Positions 25,733 to 34,159 of a DNA stretch of 64,000 nt are shown piece by piece. The notes under the pieces are model-generated. The model was not told the origin of the DNA, did no database searches, and saw only the letters and a list, made by a program, of their open reading frames with translations. This stretch comes from Microbispora bryophytorum (GTDB taxonomy: Bacteria; Actinomycetota; Actinomycetes; Streptosporangiales; Streptosporangiaceae). The DNA lies in NCBI RefSeq assembly GCF_006874465.1, contig NZ_VIRL01000013.1:1-64000 (forward strand), written 5' to 3'. A program made the position numbers and the translations under genes. Within the stretch, counting starts at the first letter, position 1. Every line of letters starts with the position of its first letter.

Positions 25733-26896
25733 GTGCGCAGGCTGACCTCGGCGCCCAGGGAGGACTGGGCCGCCCTCATCGAGTCGCAGGGGCTCGCGTT
25801 CCACCGCTCCGCACACCCCGAGGGCCTCACCCGGCCCTACTGGGACGAGAGCGTCCACTACGTCTTCACCATGGACGAGATCCTCGCCCTGGAGGAGCAG
25901 GTCGAGGAGCTGCACGGGATGTGCCTGGCCGCGGCCGACCACATCGTGGCCTCCGGCCGGTTCGCCGACCTCGGCATCCCGCCGCACTGCCGTGCGGCCG
26001 TCGCGGAGTCGTGGCGGCGGCGCGACCCGCACGTCTTCGGCCGGTTCGACCTGCGTTACGACGGCACGGGACCGGCCAAGCTGCTGGAGTACAACGCCGA
26101 CACGCCGACCAGCCTGGTCGAGAGCTCCGTCGTGCAGTGGTTCTGGCTGAAGGACGTGTATCCCGGAGACGACCAGTGGAACTCGATCCACGAGCGCCTC
26201 GTCGGCCGCTGGAAGTCCCTGCCGCTCCAGACGGGCCCGGCCCACTTCGCGTGGACCAGCGCCGACGAGACGGGCGAGGAGGCGATGACCATCGGCTACC
26301 TCCAGGAGACCGCGGAGCAGGCCGGGCTGGTCACGGCGGCGATCGCCATGGAGGACATCGGCTGGGACGCGCTGAACCGCCGGTTCGTCGACATGGAGCA
26401 CCGGGTCGTCCGCACGTTGTGCAAGCTGTATCCCTGGGAGTGGATCGTCGCGGAGCCGTTCGCGCCGCACGCGATCGCGCAGCAGATCTCGATGACGTGG
26501 ATCGAGCCGCTGTGGAAGATGCTGCTGTCCAACAAGGCTCTGCTGGCGATCCTGTGGGAGCTGTTCCCGGGCCACCCGAACCTGCTGCCCGCCTACCTCG
26601 ACGGTCCCCGTGAGCTGGCCGGCGGCCCCGGCTACGTACGCAAGCCGCTGCTCGGCCGCGAGGGCGCCTCGATGCGGATCGCCGCGCCGGGCGTCGAGGT
26701 GGAGACCGAGGGCGACTACGGCAGGGAGGGCTTCGTCTACCAGGAGTTTCTGCCCTTACCGGACTTCGACGGCTGGCGTCCGGTGCTCGGGGCGTGGGTG
26801 GTCGACGAGGAGCCGGCCGGGCTCGGCATCCGGGAGACCTCCGGCCTCGTCACCGACGACACGTCCAGTTTCGTCCCCCACCGCATCCACGGCTGA
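25733..26896 (+). CDS. glutathionylspermidine-synthase-like ATP-grasp ligase (YjfC/YgiC type)
   Basis: A 387-residue protein from GTG 25733. The segment FDLRYDGTGPAKLLEYNADT PTSLVES is the substrate-loop region of the synthetase domain of glutathionylspermidine synthases, and GREGASM with YVRKPLLG near residues 300-315 is the ATP-grasp lysine region. The amidase half of the E. coli enzyme is absent, as in YgiC/YjfC. Actinobacteria lack glutathione, so the real substrate must be another peptide or polyamine acceptor. It is the middle gene of a three-gene operon with the DUF1190-like and DUF350 genes. Confidence 0.85.
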   Translation: MRRLTSAPREDWAALIESQGLAFHRSAHPEGLTRPYWDESVHYVFTMDEILALEEQVEELHGMCLAAADHIVASGRFADLGIPPHCRAAVAESWRRRDPHVFGRFDLRYDGTGPAKLLEYNADTPTSLVESSVVQWFWLKDVYPGDDQWNSIHERLVGRWKSLPLQTGPAHFAWTSADETGEEAMTIGYLQETAEQAGLVTAAIAMEDIGWDALNRRFVDMEHRVVRTLCKLYPWEWIVAEPFAPHAIAQQISMTWIEPLWKMLLSNKALLAILWELFPGHPNLLPAYLDGPRELAGGPGYVRKPLLGREGASMRIAAPGVEVETEGDYGREGFVYQEFLPLPDFDGWRPVLGAWVVDEEPAGLGIRETSGLVTDDTSSFVPHRIHG

Positions 26897-26911
26897 AAGC
26901 GAAGGCCCCCC

Positions 26912-27355
26912 GTGAACACCACAACCTCCATCGCCGACGTGCTCGCACACGGCGCCCTGGCGATCCTCGCGTACGCCATCCTGGGCGTGCTGCTGCTCGT
27001 CGCCGGGTTCTACGTCATCGACCTGGCGACGCCCGGGCGGCTCAGCAAGGTCATCCGTACCGACCGCAATCCCAACGCCACGGTGCTGGCCGCCTCCAGC
27101 GTCGCGGGCGTCGGGCTCGTCGTGGCGGCCTCCATCTGGTCGTCCGGCGGCGCGCTGCGCGAGGGACTGCTCGCGACGCTCGTGTTCGGCCTGGTGGGCA
27201 TCGCCGTGCAGACGCTCGGCATGGTGGCCTTCGACAAGGTCGCCGGCATCTCCGTGCGCGAGCTGGTCCGGGAGACCACGCTGCAGCCCGCCGCCGTCCT
27301 CCTCGGCGTGACGCACTTCTTCATCGGCCTCATCACGGCCGTCGCCGTCATCTGA
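26912..27355 (+). CDS. DUF350 membrane protein (YjfL type)
   Basis: A 147-residue protein from GTG 26912, 15 bases after the ligase gene. It has four hydrophobic segments at about 15-38, 55-75, 83-105 and 120-145. This is the DUF350 arrangement of two repeated two-helix halves. Members are found with polyamine/ATP-grasp enzymes and envelope-stress genes, and are thought to act in the membrane. The function is unknown; the operon context suggests it works with the ligase. Confidence 0.82.
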   Translation: MNTTTSIADVLAHGALAILAYAILGVLLLVAGFYVIDLATPGRLSKVIRTDRNPNATVLAASSVAGVGLVVAASIWSSGGALREGLLATLVFGLVGIAVQTLGMVAFDKVAGISVRELVRETTLQPAAVLLGVTHFFIGLITAVAVI

Positions 27356-27536
27356 CCCGTACGGACGCCGTCCCGCCCGTATGGAGGCCGTACCTCGCCG
27401 GTCGAAGACGTGCCGGTGAAAGATTCATCGGCACCCGGGAGGAGGCCCAGGTGGGAGCGTCACATGTCCCATCGAGGCATTTCCGGAGATACGCCTGTAT
27501 AGACCGTTCCCGCCCAAAGGGCCTACTCTCCTCCTC

Positions 27537-29195
27537 GTGATCACGGGGACCGCGACGTCCGGGCGACCGGCGGAGGAGCCACCCCGGGAAGGCAGCGACC
27601 CCGACGACACCCTGGAGGCAGCCGCCGTGGACGGAACGGCCGTCGCCGAGCCCGGAGACACCGCAGGCGCCCAGGCGGTCGGCGAGGCAGCCGGCGAGGC
27701 GGAGTCCGGAGCCCCAGGCGGTGCCACAGCCGCCGTCGAACCGGAGGAACGGCCGGGCGGCGAGGCGGCCCCGCGCCCCGCCGCGCGGTTCCTCAGGTCC
27801 CACCGGCACCTGATCGCGGTGTCCGTGCTCTGCGCGTTGTCGTCGGCCCTGAACTGCAGCCTCTCGCTGCTCAGGTTCGCCCACTTCCAGGTGGCCACCT
27901 ACGACCTGGTCATCTTCGACCAGGCGGTGCGCGGATACTCACACTTCTCGGCGCCCACCGTGCCGCTGCGCGGGGTCACCGGCGGCCTCGGCATGGACTA
28001 CATCCAGCTCGCCGACCACTTCTCGCCGATCCTGGCCGTGCTGGCGCCCCTCTACTGGCTGCACGACGGGCCCGTGACGCTGCTCGTGGCGCAGGCCGTG
28101 CTGTTCGCCCTGGCCATCCCGTTCGTGTGGATGTTCACCCGCCGCGTGCTGGGCACCCCGCACGCCTACCTCGTCTCCATGGCGTACGCCATCTCCTGGC
28201 CGATCGCGCAGGCGACGGCGGTGGAGTTCCACGAGGTGGCCTTCGTGCCGCTGCTGAGCGCGATCGCCGTCGAACGGCTGCACGCCGGGAGGCGGCTGCC
28301 CGGCCTGCTCGCGGTGCTCGGCCTGCTGCTCACCAAGGAGGACCTGGGCCTCATGGTGGCGGGCATCGGGATCTGGCTGTTCTTCACGGGGCAGCGCAGG
28401 CTCGGCGCCGGGCTGGCGTTCACCGGGGTGGCCGTGTTCGAGGTGGTGCGCAAGTTCCTGATCCCCCTGGCGGGCGGCAACCCGGCGTACTACACGCGCT
28501 ACTCCAAGCTCGGCGAGGACCTGCCGCAGATGCTGTGGAGCGCCGTCACGCGGCCGCACGAGTTCGTGGGCATGCTCTTCGACGACCACTCGAAGTGGGA
28601 CACCTGGGGTCTGCTGCTGTGGCCGGCGCTGTTCGTGTGCCTGCTGTCCCCGCTGGTCCTGGCGGCGCTGCCGCTGATCCTGGAGCGGCTGCTGGCCGAC
28701 TCGGACAACTGGTGGTCGACCGGCTGGCACTACGACGCGTTCGTGGTGTTGATCCTGCTGATGGCCGGGGTCGACGGCGCGGCCAGGCTCATCCGGTGGC
28801 TGGAGCGGCGCGGGGTGCCGCGCCCCGGGCACGGCCTGCGGCTGGCCTACGCCGCCGCGGTCTTCGCGGTCGCGGTCACCACGGTCCCCTACCGGCCGTT
28901 CGACAACCTGATGAGCCCGGACTTCTACCACTCCGACCCGCGTACGGAGGCCAGGGAGCAGGCCATGAGCCTGGTCCCCGACGGCGTGGTGGTGGAGGCG
29001 AGCGACGACTTCGGCGCGCGGCTTTCCGGCCGGACGACCGTGCTGTGGTGGGACTACCAGAAGCGCGGCACTCCCTGGATCGTGGCCTCGGTCAACAACG
29101 ATCTGCGCGGCGTGGTGGACAGCTACCTGACCGAGGGCTACGAGCTGCGCCTCGACCGGGACGACATCGTCGTCCTTCACCGCATCGGCGCCTGA
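27537..29195 (+). CDS. DUF2079 polytopic membrane protein
   Basis: A 552-residue protein from GTG 27537. The first 85 residues are acidic, Gly/Ala/Pro-rich and probably unstructured. From about residue 88 there are some ten to eleven membrane segments, with FDQAVRGYSHFSAP in the first outer loop, as in DUF2079. The C-terminal 100 residues form a soluble domain ending in a strand-rich part. The overall plan resembles glycosyltransferases of the GT-C type, but the family is not characterised. It stands alone before fasR. Confidence 0.8.
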   Translation: MITGTATSGRPAEEPPREGSDPDDTLEAAAVDGTAVAEPGDTAGAQAVGEAAGEAESGAPGGATAAVEPEERPGGEAAPRPAARFLRSHRHLIAVSVLCALSSALNCSLSLLRFAHFQVATYDLVIFDQAVRGYSHFSAPTVPLRGVTGGLGMDYIQLADHFSPILAVLAPLYWLHDGPVTLLVAQAVLFALAIPFVWMFTRRVLGTPHAYLVSMAYAISWPIAQATAVEFHEVAFVPLLSAIAVERLHAGRRLPGLLAVLGLLLTKEDLGLMVAGIGIWLFFTGQRRLGAGLAFTGVAVFEVVRKFLIPLAGGNPAYYTRYSKLGEDLPQMLWSAVTRPHEFVGMLFDDHSKWDTWGLLLWPALFVCLLSPLVLAALPLILERLLADSDNWWSTGWHYDAFVVLILLMAGVDGAARLIRWLERRGVPRPGHGLRLAYAAAVFAVAVTTVPYRPFDNLMSPDFYHSDPRTEAREQAMSLVPDGVVVEASDDFGARLSGRTTVLWWDYQKRGTPWIVASVNNDLRGVVDSYLTEGYELRLDRDDIVVLHRIGA

Positions 29196-29283
29196 GGCCG
29201 CGGGCCGCCCTTCCGACCTGCGGTGACGGCGTCCACACCCCCGTACGGCACGATCACCGCGATGACCTGGCACGCTAGAGGGC

Positions 29284-30522
29284 GTGAGCGATCGGGGCGG
29301 GTGGAACGGCGGACAGGTGCGTACGGACGAGCACAGGGACGACTTCGTCCGGATGGCCGGAGACGATATGCCGATGAGCGACAAGATCAGGGAGGACACG
29401 GCCCGGCGGCTCGACCGCGCCATGGGCAGCCTCGGGACGGCCGCGATGGCCCGGATGGAGGAGCGGCTGGCCTGGTATCGCGCGCTGTCGGCGGAGGACA
29501 GGTCGTGGGTCGGCCTGGTCGCGCAGGCCGGCATCGCGGCGTTCGTCGAGTGGTTCGGCCACGCGGGCGAGGGGCGGCCGACGCCGAGCATCGAGTTCTT
29601 CGGCACCGCGCCGCGCGAGCTCAAGCGCAGCGTGTCGCTCCAGCAGACGGTCGACCTCGTCCGCATCGTCGTCGAAGTCGTCGAGGCCCAGGTCGAGGAG
29701 CTGGCCGCGCCCGGCGGCGCGGAGCCGCTGCGGCACGCGATGCTGCGCTACACGCGCGACGTCGCCTTCGCCGCCGCCCAGGTGTACGCCAGGGAGGCCG
29801 AGGCGCGCGGCTCGTGGGACGCGCGGCTTGAGGCGCTGATCGTGGACGCGCTGGTGCGCGGCCAGGTCGACGACGGGCTGCACTCGTGGGCCGCCGCGCT
29901 CGGCTGGACCTCCACGCCCGTCGTCGTCTTCGCCGGGTACGCCCCGGGCGAGGAGCCGCAGAGCGTCATCGACGGGCTGCGCGACAAGGGGCGGCGCCTC
30001 GGCCACGAGCTGCTCGCCGGGGTGCAGGGCGACCGGCTCATCGTCATCGTGGGCGGCGCGGACGGCGTCAAGGACGCGGCGCGCGGCGTGGTGGCGCGCT
30101 TCGGCGCGGGGCCCGTCGTGATCGGGCCGGAGGTGCCCGACCTGCACGCGGCGGCCAGGTCGGCCCGCGCCGCCATCGCCGGCCTGCGCGCCGCCGCCGG
30201 CTGGCCCGACGCCCCGCGCCCGGTCCTCGCCGAGGACCTGCTCGCCGAGCGCGCGCTGGACGGCGACGAGGACGCCAGGGCCCAGCTGGTGGAGAACGTC
30301 TACAAGCCGCTCGCGGGGACCCCGCTGCTCGACACGCTCGCGACGTACCTGGAGCAGGGGACCTCCCTTGAGGCGACGGCCCGGCTGCTGTTCGTCCATC
30401 CCAACACCGTGCGATACCGTCTACGTAAGATCACGGAACTGACCGGGTACCAGCCCACGGAGGGGCGGTCCGCATTCACCCTCCAAGTGGGTCTCATACT
30501 CGGGCGCCTGTCCGTAACCTGA
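29284..30522 (+). CDS. fasR: PucR-family regulator of fatty-acid synthesis
   Basis: A 412-residue protein from GTG 29284 (an ATG at 29353 is possible). It has a long sensor region and a C-terminal PucR-type helix-turn-helix (LEATARLLFVHPNTVRYRLR KITELTGY). Its place directly before fabD-fabH-acpP-fabF matches FasR of Streptomyces, which activates that operon, and the regulator before fabD in mycobacteria. The symbol rests on this synteny. It should bind in the 117 bases before fabD. Confidence 0.85.
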   Translation: MSDRGGWNGGQVRTDEHRDDFVRMAGDDMPMSDKIREDTARRLDRAMGSLGTAAMARMEERLAWYRALSAEDRSWVGLVAQAGIAAFVEWFGHAGEGRPTPSIEFFGTAPRELKRSVSLQQTVDLVRIVVEVVEAQVEELAAPGGAEPLRHAMLRYTRDVAFAAAQVYAREAEARGSWDARLEALIVDALVRGQVDDGLHSWAAALGWTSTPVVVFAGYAPGEEPQSVIDGLRDKGRRLGHELLAGVQGDRLIVIVGGADGVKDAARGVVARFGAGPVVIGPEVPDLHAAARSARAAIAGLRAAAGWPDAPRPVLAEDLLAERALDGDEDARAQLVENVYKPLAGTPLLDTLATYLEQGTSLEATARLLFVHPNTVRYRLRKITELTGYQPTEGRSAFTLQVGLILGRLSVT

Positions 30523-30639
30523 GCCGGGTGCCTTAATCGGTTCGACACCGAAACTGTAGGGACCCCACAACGCGGCGGCCACAAAGTTCGTTCGGATCTC
30601 CATCGGTGTGGTGAACCTCTACAGGGCAGGGTTAAGTAC

Positions 30640-31536
30640 GTGCTCGTCATCGTCGCTCCGGGCCAAGGCGCCCAAACCCCAGGATTTTTCAGTCCGTGGC
30701 TCGAGATACCCGAGTTCCGCGAACGGATCTCCGCATGGTCGGAGATCGTGGAGCTCGATCTCGTGGCATACGGGACGACCGTCGGCGCCGACGAGATCCG
30801 CGACACCGCCGTGGCCCAGCCCCTGCTTGTGGCGGCCGCCCTGGCGTCGTTCGAGACGCTCGGTGTCCGGCCCGACATGGTGGCGGGGCACAGCGTGGGC
30901 GAGTTCGCCGCCGCCGCGATGGCCGGGGTGCTGACCCCCGAGCAGGCCCTCGCCCTGGTGCGCGAGCGCGGCCGGGCGATGGCCAAGGCCGCCGCCGTCA
31001 CCGAGACCGGCATGAGCGCGGTGCTCGGCGGCGCGGAGGAGGACGTCCTCGCCGTGATCTCCAAGCACGGGCTGACCCCCGCCAACATGAACGGCGCGGG
31101 CCAGATCGTCGCGGGCGGCACGCGCGCGCAACTGGAGGCCTTCGCGGCCGAGCCGCCGGACAAGGCGCGGGTGCGCCCCCTGGCGGTCGCCGGAGCCTTC
31201 CACACCGTCCACATGGCCCCCGCCGTCGACCATCTGCGCGCCGAGGCCTCGGCCCTCAGCCCCGCGGACCCGTCGGTCACGCTGCTGTCCAACTCCGACG
31301 GCGCGGCCGTCGACGCCGGAGGCGAGTTCCTCGACCGCCTGGTCGCTCAGGTGGCCAACCCGGTCCGGTGGGACGCCTGCATGGCGACGATGGCCGATCA
31401 CGGCGTCACCGTCATGATCGAGCTGCTGCCCGGCGGCACGCTGACAGGCCTGGCCCGGCGGGCCCTGCCCGGCGTGAAGACCGTGGCGCTCAAGACCCCT
31501 GCCGACCTGGACACCGCCCGGGAGGTGCTGCAGTGA
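30640..31536 (+). CDS. fabD: malonyl-CoA:ACP transacylase
   Basis: A 298-residue enzyme from GTG 30640. It moves malonyl from CoA to ACP for fatty-acid elongation. The active-site serine is Ser85 in GHSVGEFAAA, and the partner His188 is in AGAFHTVHM. It opens with VIVAPGQGAQTPGF as usual. Its stop overlaps the fabH start (GTGA), so the two are translationally coupled. The promoter should lie in 30523-30639, downstream of fasR, but I could not define it. Confidence 0.95.
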   Translation: MLVIVAPGQGAQTPGFFSPWLEIPEFRERISAWSEIVELDLVAYGTTVGADEIRDTAVAQPLLVAAALASFETLGVRPDMVAGHSVGEFAAAAMAGVLTPEQALALVRERGRAMAKAAAVTETGMSAVLGGAEEDVLAVISKHGLTPANMNGAGQIVAGGTRAQLEAFAAEPPDKARVRPLAVAGAFHTVHMAPAVDHLRAEASALSPADPSVTLLSNSDGAAVDAGGEFLDRLVAQVANPVRWDACMATMADHGVTVMIELLPGGTLTGLARRALPGVKTVALKTPADLDTAREVLQ

Positions 31537-32489
31537 AGCTCGGCCAAGGCGCCCCCGCGGCGAGGATCCTCGCGTTCGGCGGCTACCAGCCCGCCCAGAT
31601 CGTGACCAACCACGACCTGGCCGCCCGGCTCGACACCAACGACGAGTGGATCCAGAGCCGCGTCGGCATCAAGGAACGCCGCGTGGCGGGCCCGCAGGAG
31701 TCGGAGATCGACCTCGCGGTGCAGGCGGGCGGCAAGGCCCTGGCGGCCAGCGGCCTGTCCAGCGACGACATCGACCTGGTGATCGTGGCGACCTGCACGA
31801 TCGAGACCCCGATTCCCAACGCCGCCGGCCGCGTCGCCCACCGGCTCGGCATCACCGCCCCCGGCGCCTTCGACCTCAACGCCGCGTGCGCCGGGTTCTG
31901 CTACGCGCTGGCCGCCGCCTCCGACGCGGTGCGGTCGGGCTCGGCGACCAACGTGCTGGTCGTCGGCACCGAGAAGCTCAGCCAGTGGGTCGACAGCGAA
32001 GACCGGTCGACGGTGGTGATCTTCGCCGACGGCGCGGGCGCCGCGGTCGTGGGCCCCTCCGACCGGCCGGGCATCGGCCCGGTGGCCTGGGGCAGCGCCG
32101 GCGACAAGGCCGAGGCGATCATGGTCAAGGACCGCCGGTCCTTCCTCCACCAGGAAGGCCAGACGGTGTTCCGCTGGGCCACCACCGCGCTTCACCCGGT
32201 GGCCAAGCTCGCCTGCGAGCGTGCGGGCGTGGACCCCGCCGACCTGGCCGCCTTCGTCCCCCACCAGGCGAACCTGCGCATCGTCGAGGCCATCGCGCGC
32301 AAGCTGGGCGCCGACAACGCCGTCGTCGCCAGGGACATCGTGCTCGCCGGCAACACCTCCGCCGCGTCGATCCCGCTCGCGCTCTCGCGCATGATCGAGC
32401 GCGGCGAGGTCCAGTCGGGCGGCCTGGCCCTGCTGCTGGGCTTCGGCGCCGGGCTCACCTACGCCTCCCAGGTGATCGAGATCCCCTGA
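31533..32489 (+). CDS. fabH: 3-oxoacyl-ACP synthase III
   Basis: A 318-residue condensing enzyme that starts fatty-acid chains from acyl-CoA and malonyl-ACP. The triad is Cys119 in NAACAGF, His244 in FVPHQANLRI and Asn274 in LAGNTSAAS. The GTG start at 31533 overlaps the fabD stop by four bases. The pocket cannot be judged, but actinomycete FabH usually accepts branched starters. A small palindrome (tgtacggcctgccgtaca, 32496-32513) lies in the gap before acpP. Confidence 0.95.
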   Translation: MKLGQGAPAARILAFGGYQPAQIVTNHDLAARLDTNDEWIQSRVGIKERRVAGPQESEIDLAVQAGGKALAASGLSSDDIDLVIVATCTIETPIPNAAGRVAHRLGITAPGAFDLNAACAGFCYALAAASDAVRSGSATNVLVVGTEKLSQWVDSEDRSTVVIFADGAGAAVVGPSDRPGIGPVAWGSAGDKAEAIMVKDRRSFLHQEGQTVFRWATTALHPVAKLACERAGVDPADLAAFVPHQANLRIVEAIARKLGADNAVVARDIVLAGNTSAASIPLALSRMIERGEVQSGGLALLLGFGAGLTYASQVIEIP

Positions 32490-32568
32490 GGAACTTGTAC
32501 GGCCTGCCGTACAGAGCTGGGGCAACCCAGGAAACCGGAAGACAGTAAATCCAAGGAGTAGTCGCGAC

Positions 32569-32808
32569 ATGGCACTGACCGAGCAGGAGATCCTCGCGGG
32601 CCTCGGCAAGATCATCAACGAGATCACCGGCATTTCGGCCGACGAGGTCACCCCGGAGAAGAGCTTCGTGGACGACCTGGACATCGACTCGCTCTCCATG
32701 GTCGAGATCGCCGTCGCGGCCCAGGACGAGTTCGGCGTCGAGATCCCCGACGACCAGCTCAAGCACCTGAAGACCGTCAAGGACGTCGTCACCTTCATCC
32801 AGGCCTGA
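32569..32808 (+). CDS. acpP: acyl carrier protein
   Basis: A 79-residue acidic ACP. The phosphopantetheine site is Ser41 in DDLDIDSLSMVEI. The ribosome site is aaggag before the ATG at 32569. It carries growing acyl chains for the enzymes encoded around it. Gaps of 79 bases before and 104 after are longer than elsewhere in the operon, which fits extra regulation of this abundant protein. Confidence 0.96.
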   Translation: MALTEQEILAGLGKIINEITGISADEVTPEKSFVDDLDIDSLSMVEIAVAAQDEFGVEIPDDQLKHLKTVKDVVTFIQA

Positions 32809-32912
32809 CCTGCCGTACGACGGTCGCGCGGACGTGCCCGCCTCGCTCCGGCGAGGCGACAGGGCGCGTCCGGCCCCCTTTCACGCCCTGATAGCAAGAG
32901 GAGTGCAGACAA

Positions 32913-34145
32913 GTGAGTAAGGACCGGGTACGTGTCGTAGTCACCGGGCTCGGCGCGACGACGCCCCTCGGTGGAGACGTCGCATCGACCTGGTCGGCGC
33001 TCCTCGAGGGGCGGTCGGGCATCCGCCCGCTCACCGAGGACTGGGTCGACTCCGTGCCGGTGAAGTTCGCCGGCTTGGCGGCCGTCGATCCGGCCGAGGT
33101 CCTGCCGCGGCCCGAGGCCCGCAGGCTCGACCGCAGTGAGCAGTTCGCGCTGATCGCCGCTCGCCAGGCATGGCAGGACGCGGGCGCCCCCGAGGTTCCC
33201 GCCGAGCGGCTCGGCGTCTGCGTGTCCAGCGGCATCGGCGGCATCGGCACCACGCTGTCGGCCTACGACACCTTCAAGGAGAAGGGCTGGCAGCGGCTGT
33301 CGCCGTTCACCGTCCCAATGCTCATGCCGAACGGCCCGGCGGCATGGGTGGGCCTGGAGCTCGGCGCGATGGCCGGGGTCCACGCCACCGTCTCCGCCTG
33401 CGCGTCCGGCGCCGAAGCCATCGGCTACGCCATGGAGATGATCCGCAGCGGCCGGGCCGACGTCGTGGTCGCCGGTGGCACCGAGGCGGCGATCCACCCG
33501 CTGAACATCGCGGCCTTCGCCGCGGCGCGGGCCATGTCCACGAGGAACGACGAGCCCGAGCGGGCCTCCCGCCCCTGGGACCGGGGCCGTGACGGCTTCG
33601 TCCTCGGCGAGGGCGCCGGCCTGCTCGTGCTGGAGTCGTACGAGCACGCGGTGGCCCGCGGCGCCCGGATCTACGCCCAGGTGGCGGGCCTGGGCATGTC
33701 CGCGGACTCCCACCACATCACCCAGCCGGAGCCCGAGGGCCGCGGCGTCATGATGGCGATGACCCAGGCCATGACCGACGCGGACCTGACCGGCCGGGAC
33801 ATCCTCCATGTCAACGCGCACGCGACCTCCACGCCCGCGGGCGACGTCATCGAGGCCCGGGCCATCCAGAAGTCGATCGGATCGCACCCCCTCGTCACGT
33901 CGACCAAGTCGATGACCGGGCACCTGCTCGGCGGCGCCGGCGGCATCGAGTCGGTGTTCACGATCAAGGCGCTGGCCGATCGCGTCGTTCCGCCCACCAT
34001 CAACCTGGACGACCTCGACGAGGGCGTCGAGCTGGACATCGTGCGTGCCAAGCCGCGCGACCTCCCCGGGGGGCAGATCGCGGCGGTGAACAACTCCTTC
34101 GGGTTCGGCGGACACAACGTCGCCGTGGCCTTCACGACGGTCTGA
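32913..34145 (+). CDS. fabF: 3-oxoacyl-ACP synthase II
   Basis: A 410-residue KAS II from GTG 32913, with gaggag upstream. The Cys-His-His triad is Cys163 in VSACASGAEA, His303 in NAHATSTPAGD and His337 in KSMTGHLLGGAGG. It elongates acyl-ACP with malonyl-ACP. Only one such gene is present; mycobacteria have two (kasA, kasB) at the equivalent place. It is followed 14 bases later by accD. Confidence 0.95.
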   Translation: MSKDRVRVVVTGLGATTPLGGDVASTWSALLEGRSGIRPLTEDWVDSVPVKFAGLAAVDPAEVLPRPEARRLDRSEQFALIAARQAWQDAGAPEVPAERLGVCVSSGIGGIGTTLSAYDTFKEKGWQRLSPFTVPMLMPNGPAAWVGLELGAMAGVHATVSACASGAEAIGYAMEMIRSGRADVVVAGGTEAAIHPLNIAAFAAARAMSTRNDEPERASRPWDRGRDGFVLGEGAGLLVLESYEHAVARGARIYAQVAGLGMSADSHHITQPEPEGRGVMMAMTQAMTDADLTGRDILHVNAHATSTPAGDVIEARAIQKSIGSHPLVTSTKSMTGHLLGGAGGIESVFTIKALADRVVPPTINLDDLDEGVELDIVRAKPRDLPGGQIAAVNNSFGFGGHNVAVAFTTV

Positions 34146-34159
34146 CTAGGGAGTCTCGA

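Noticed and set aside
30523-30639. A specific FasR operator and promoter before fabD.
   Set aside because: No clean inverted repeat or -35/-10 pair could be fixed by eye. Only the likely region is stated.
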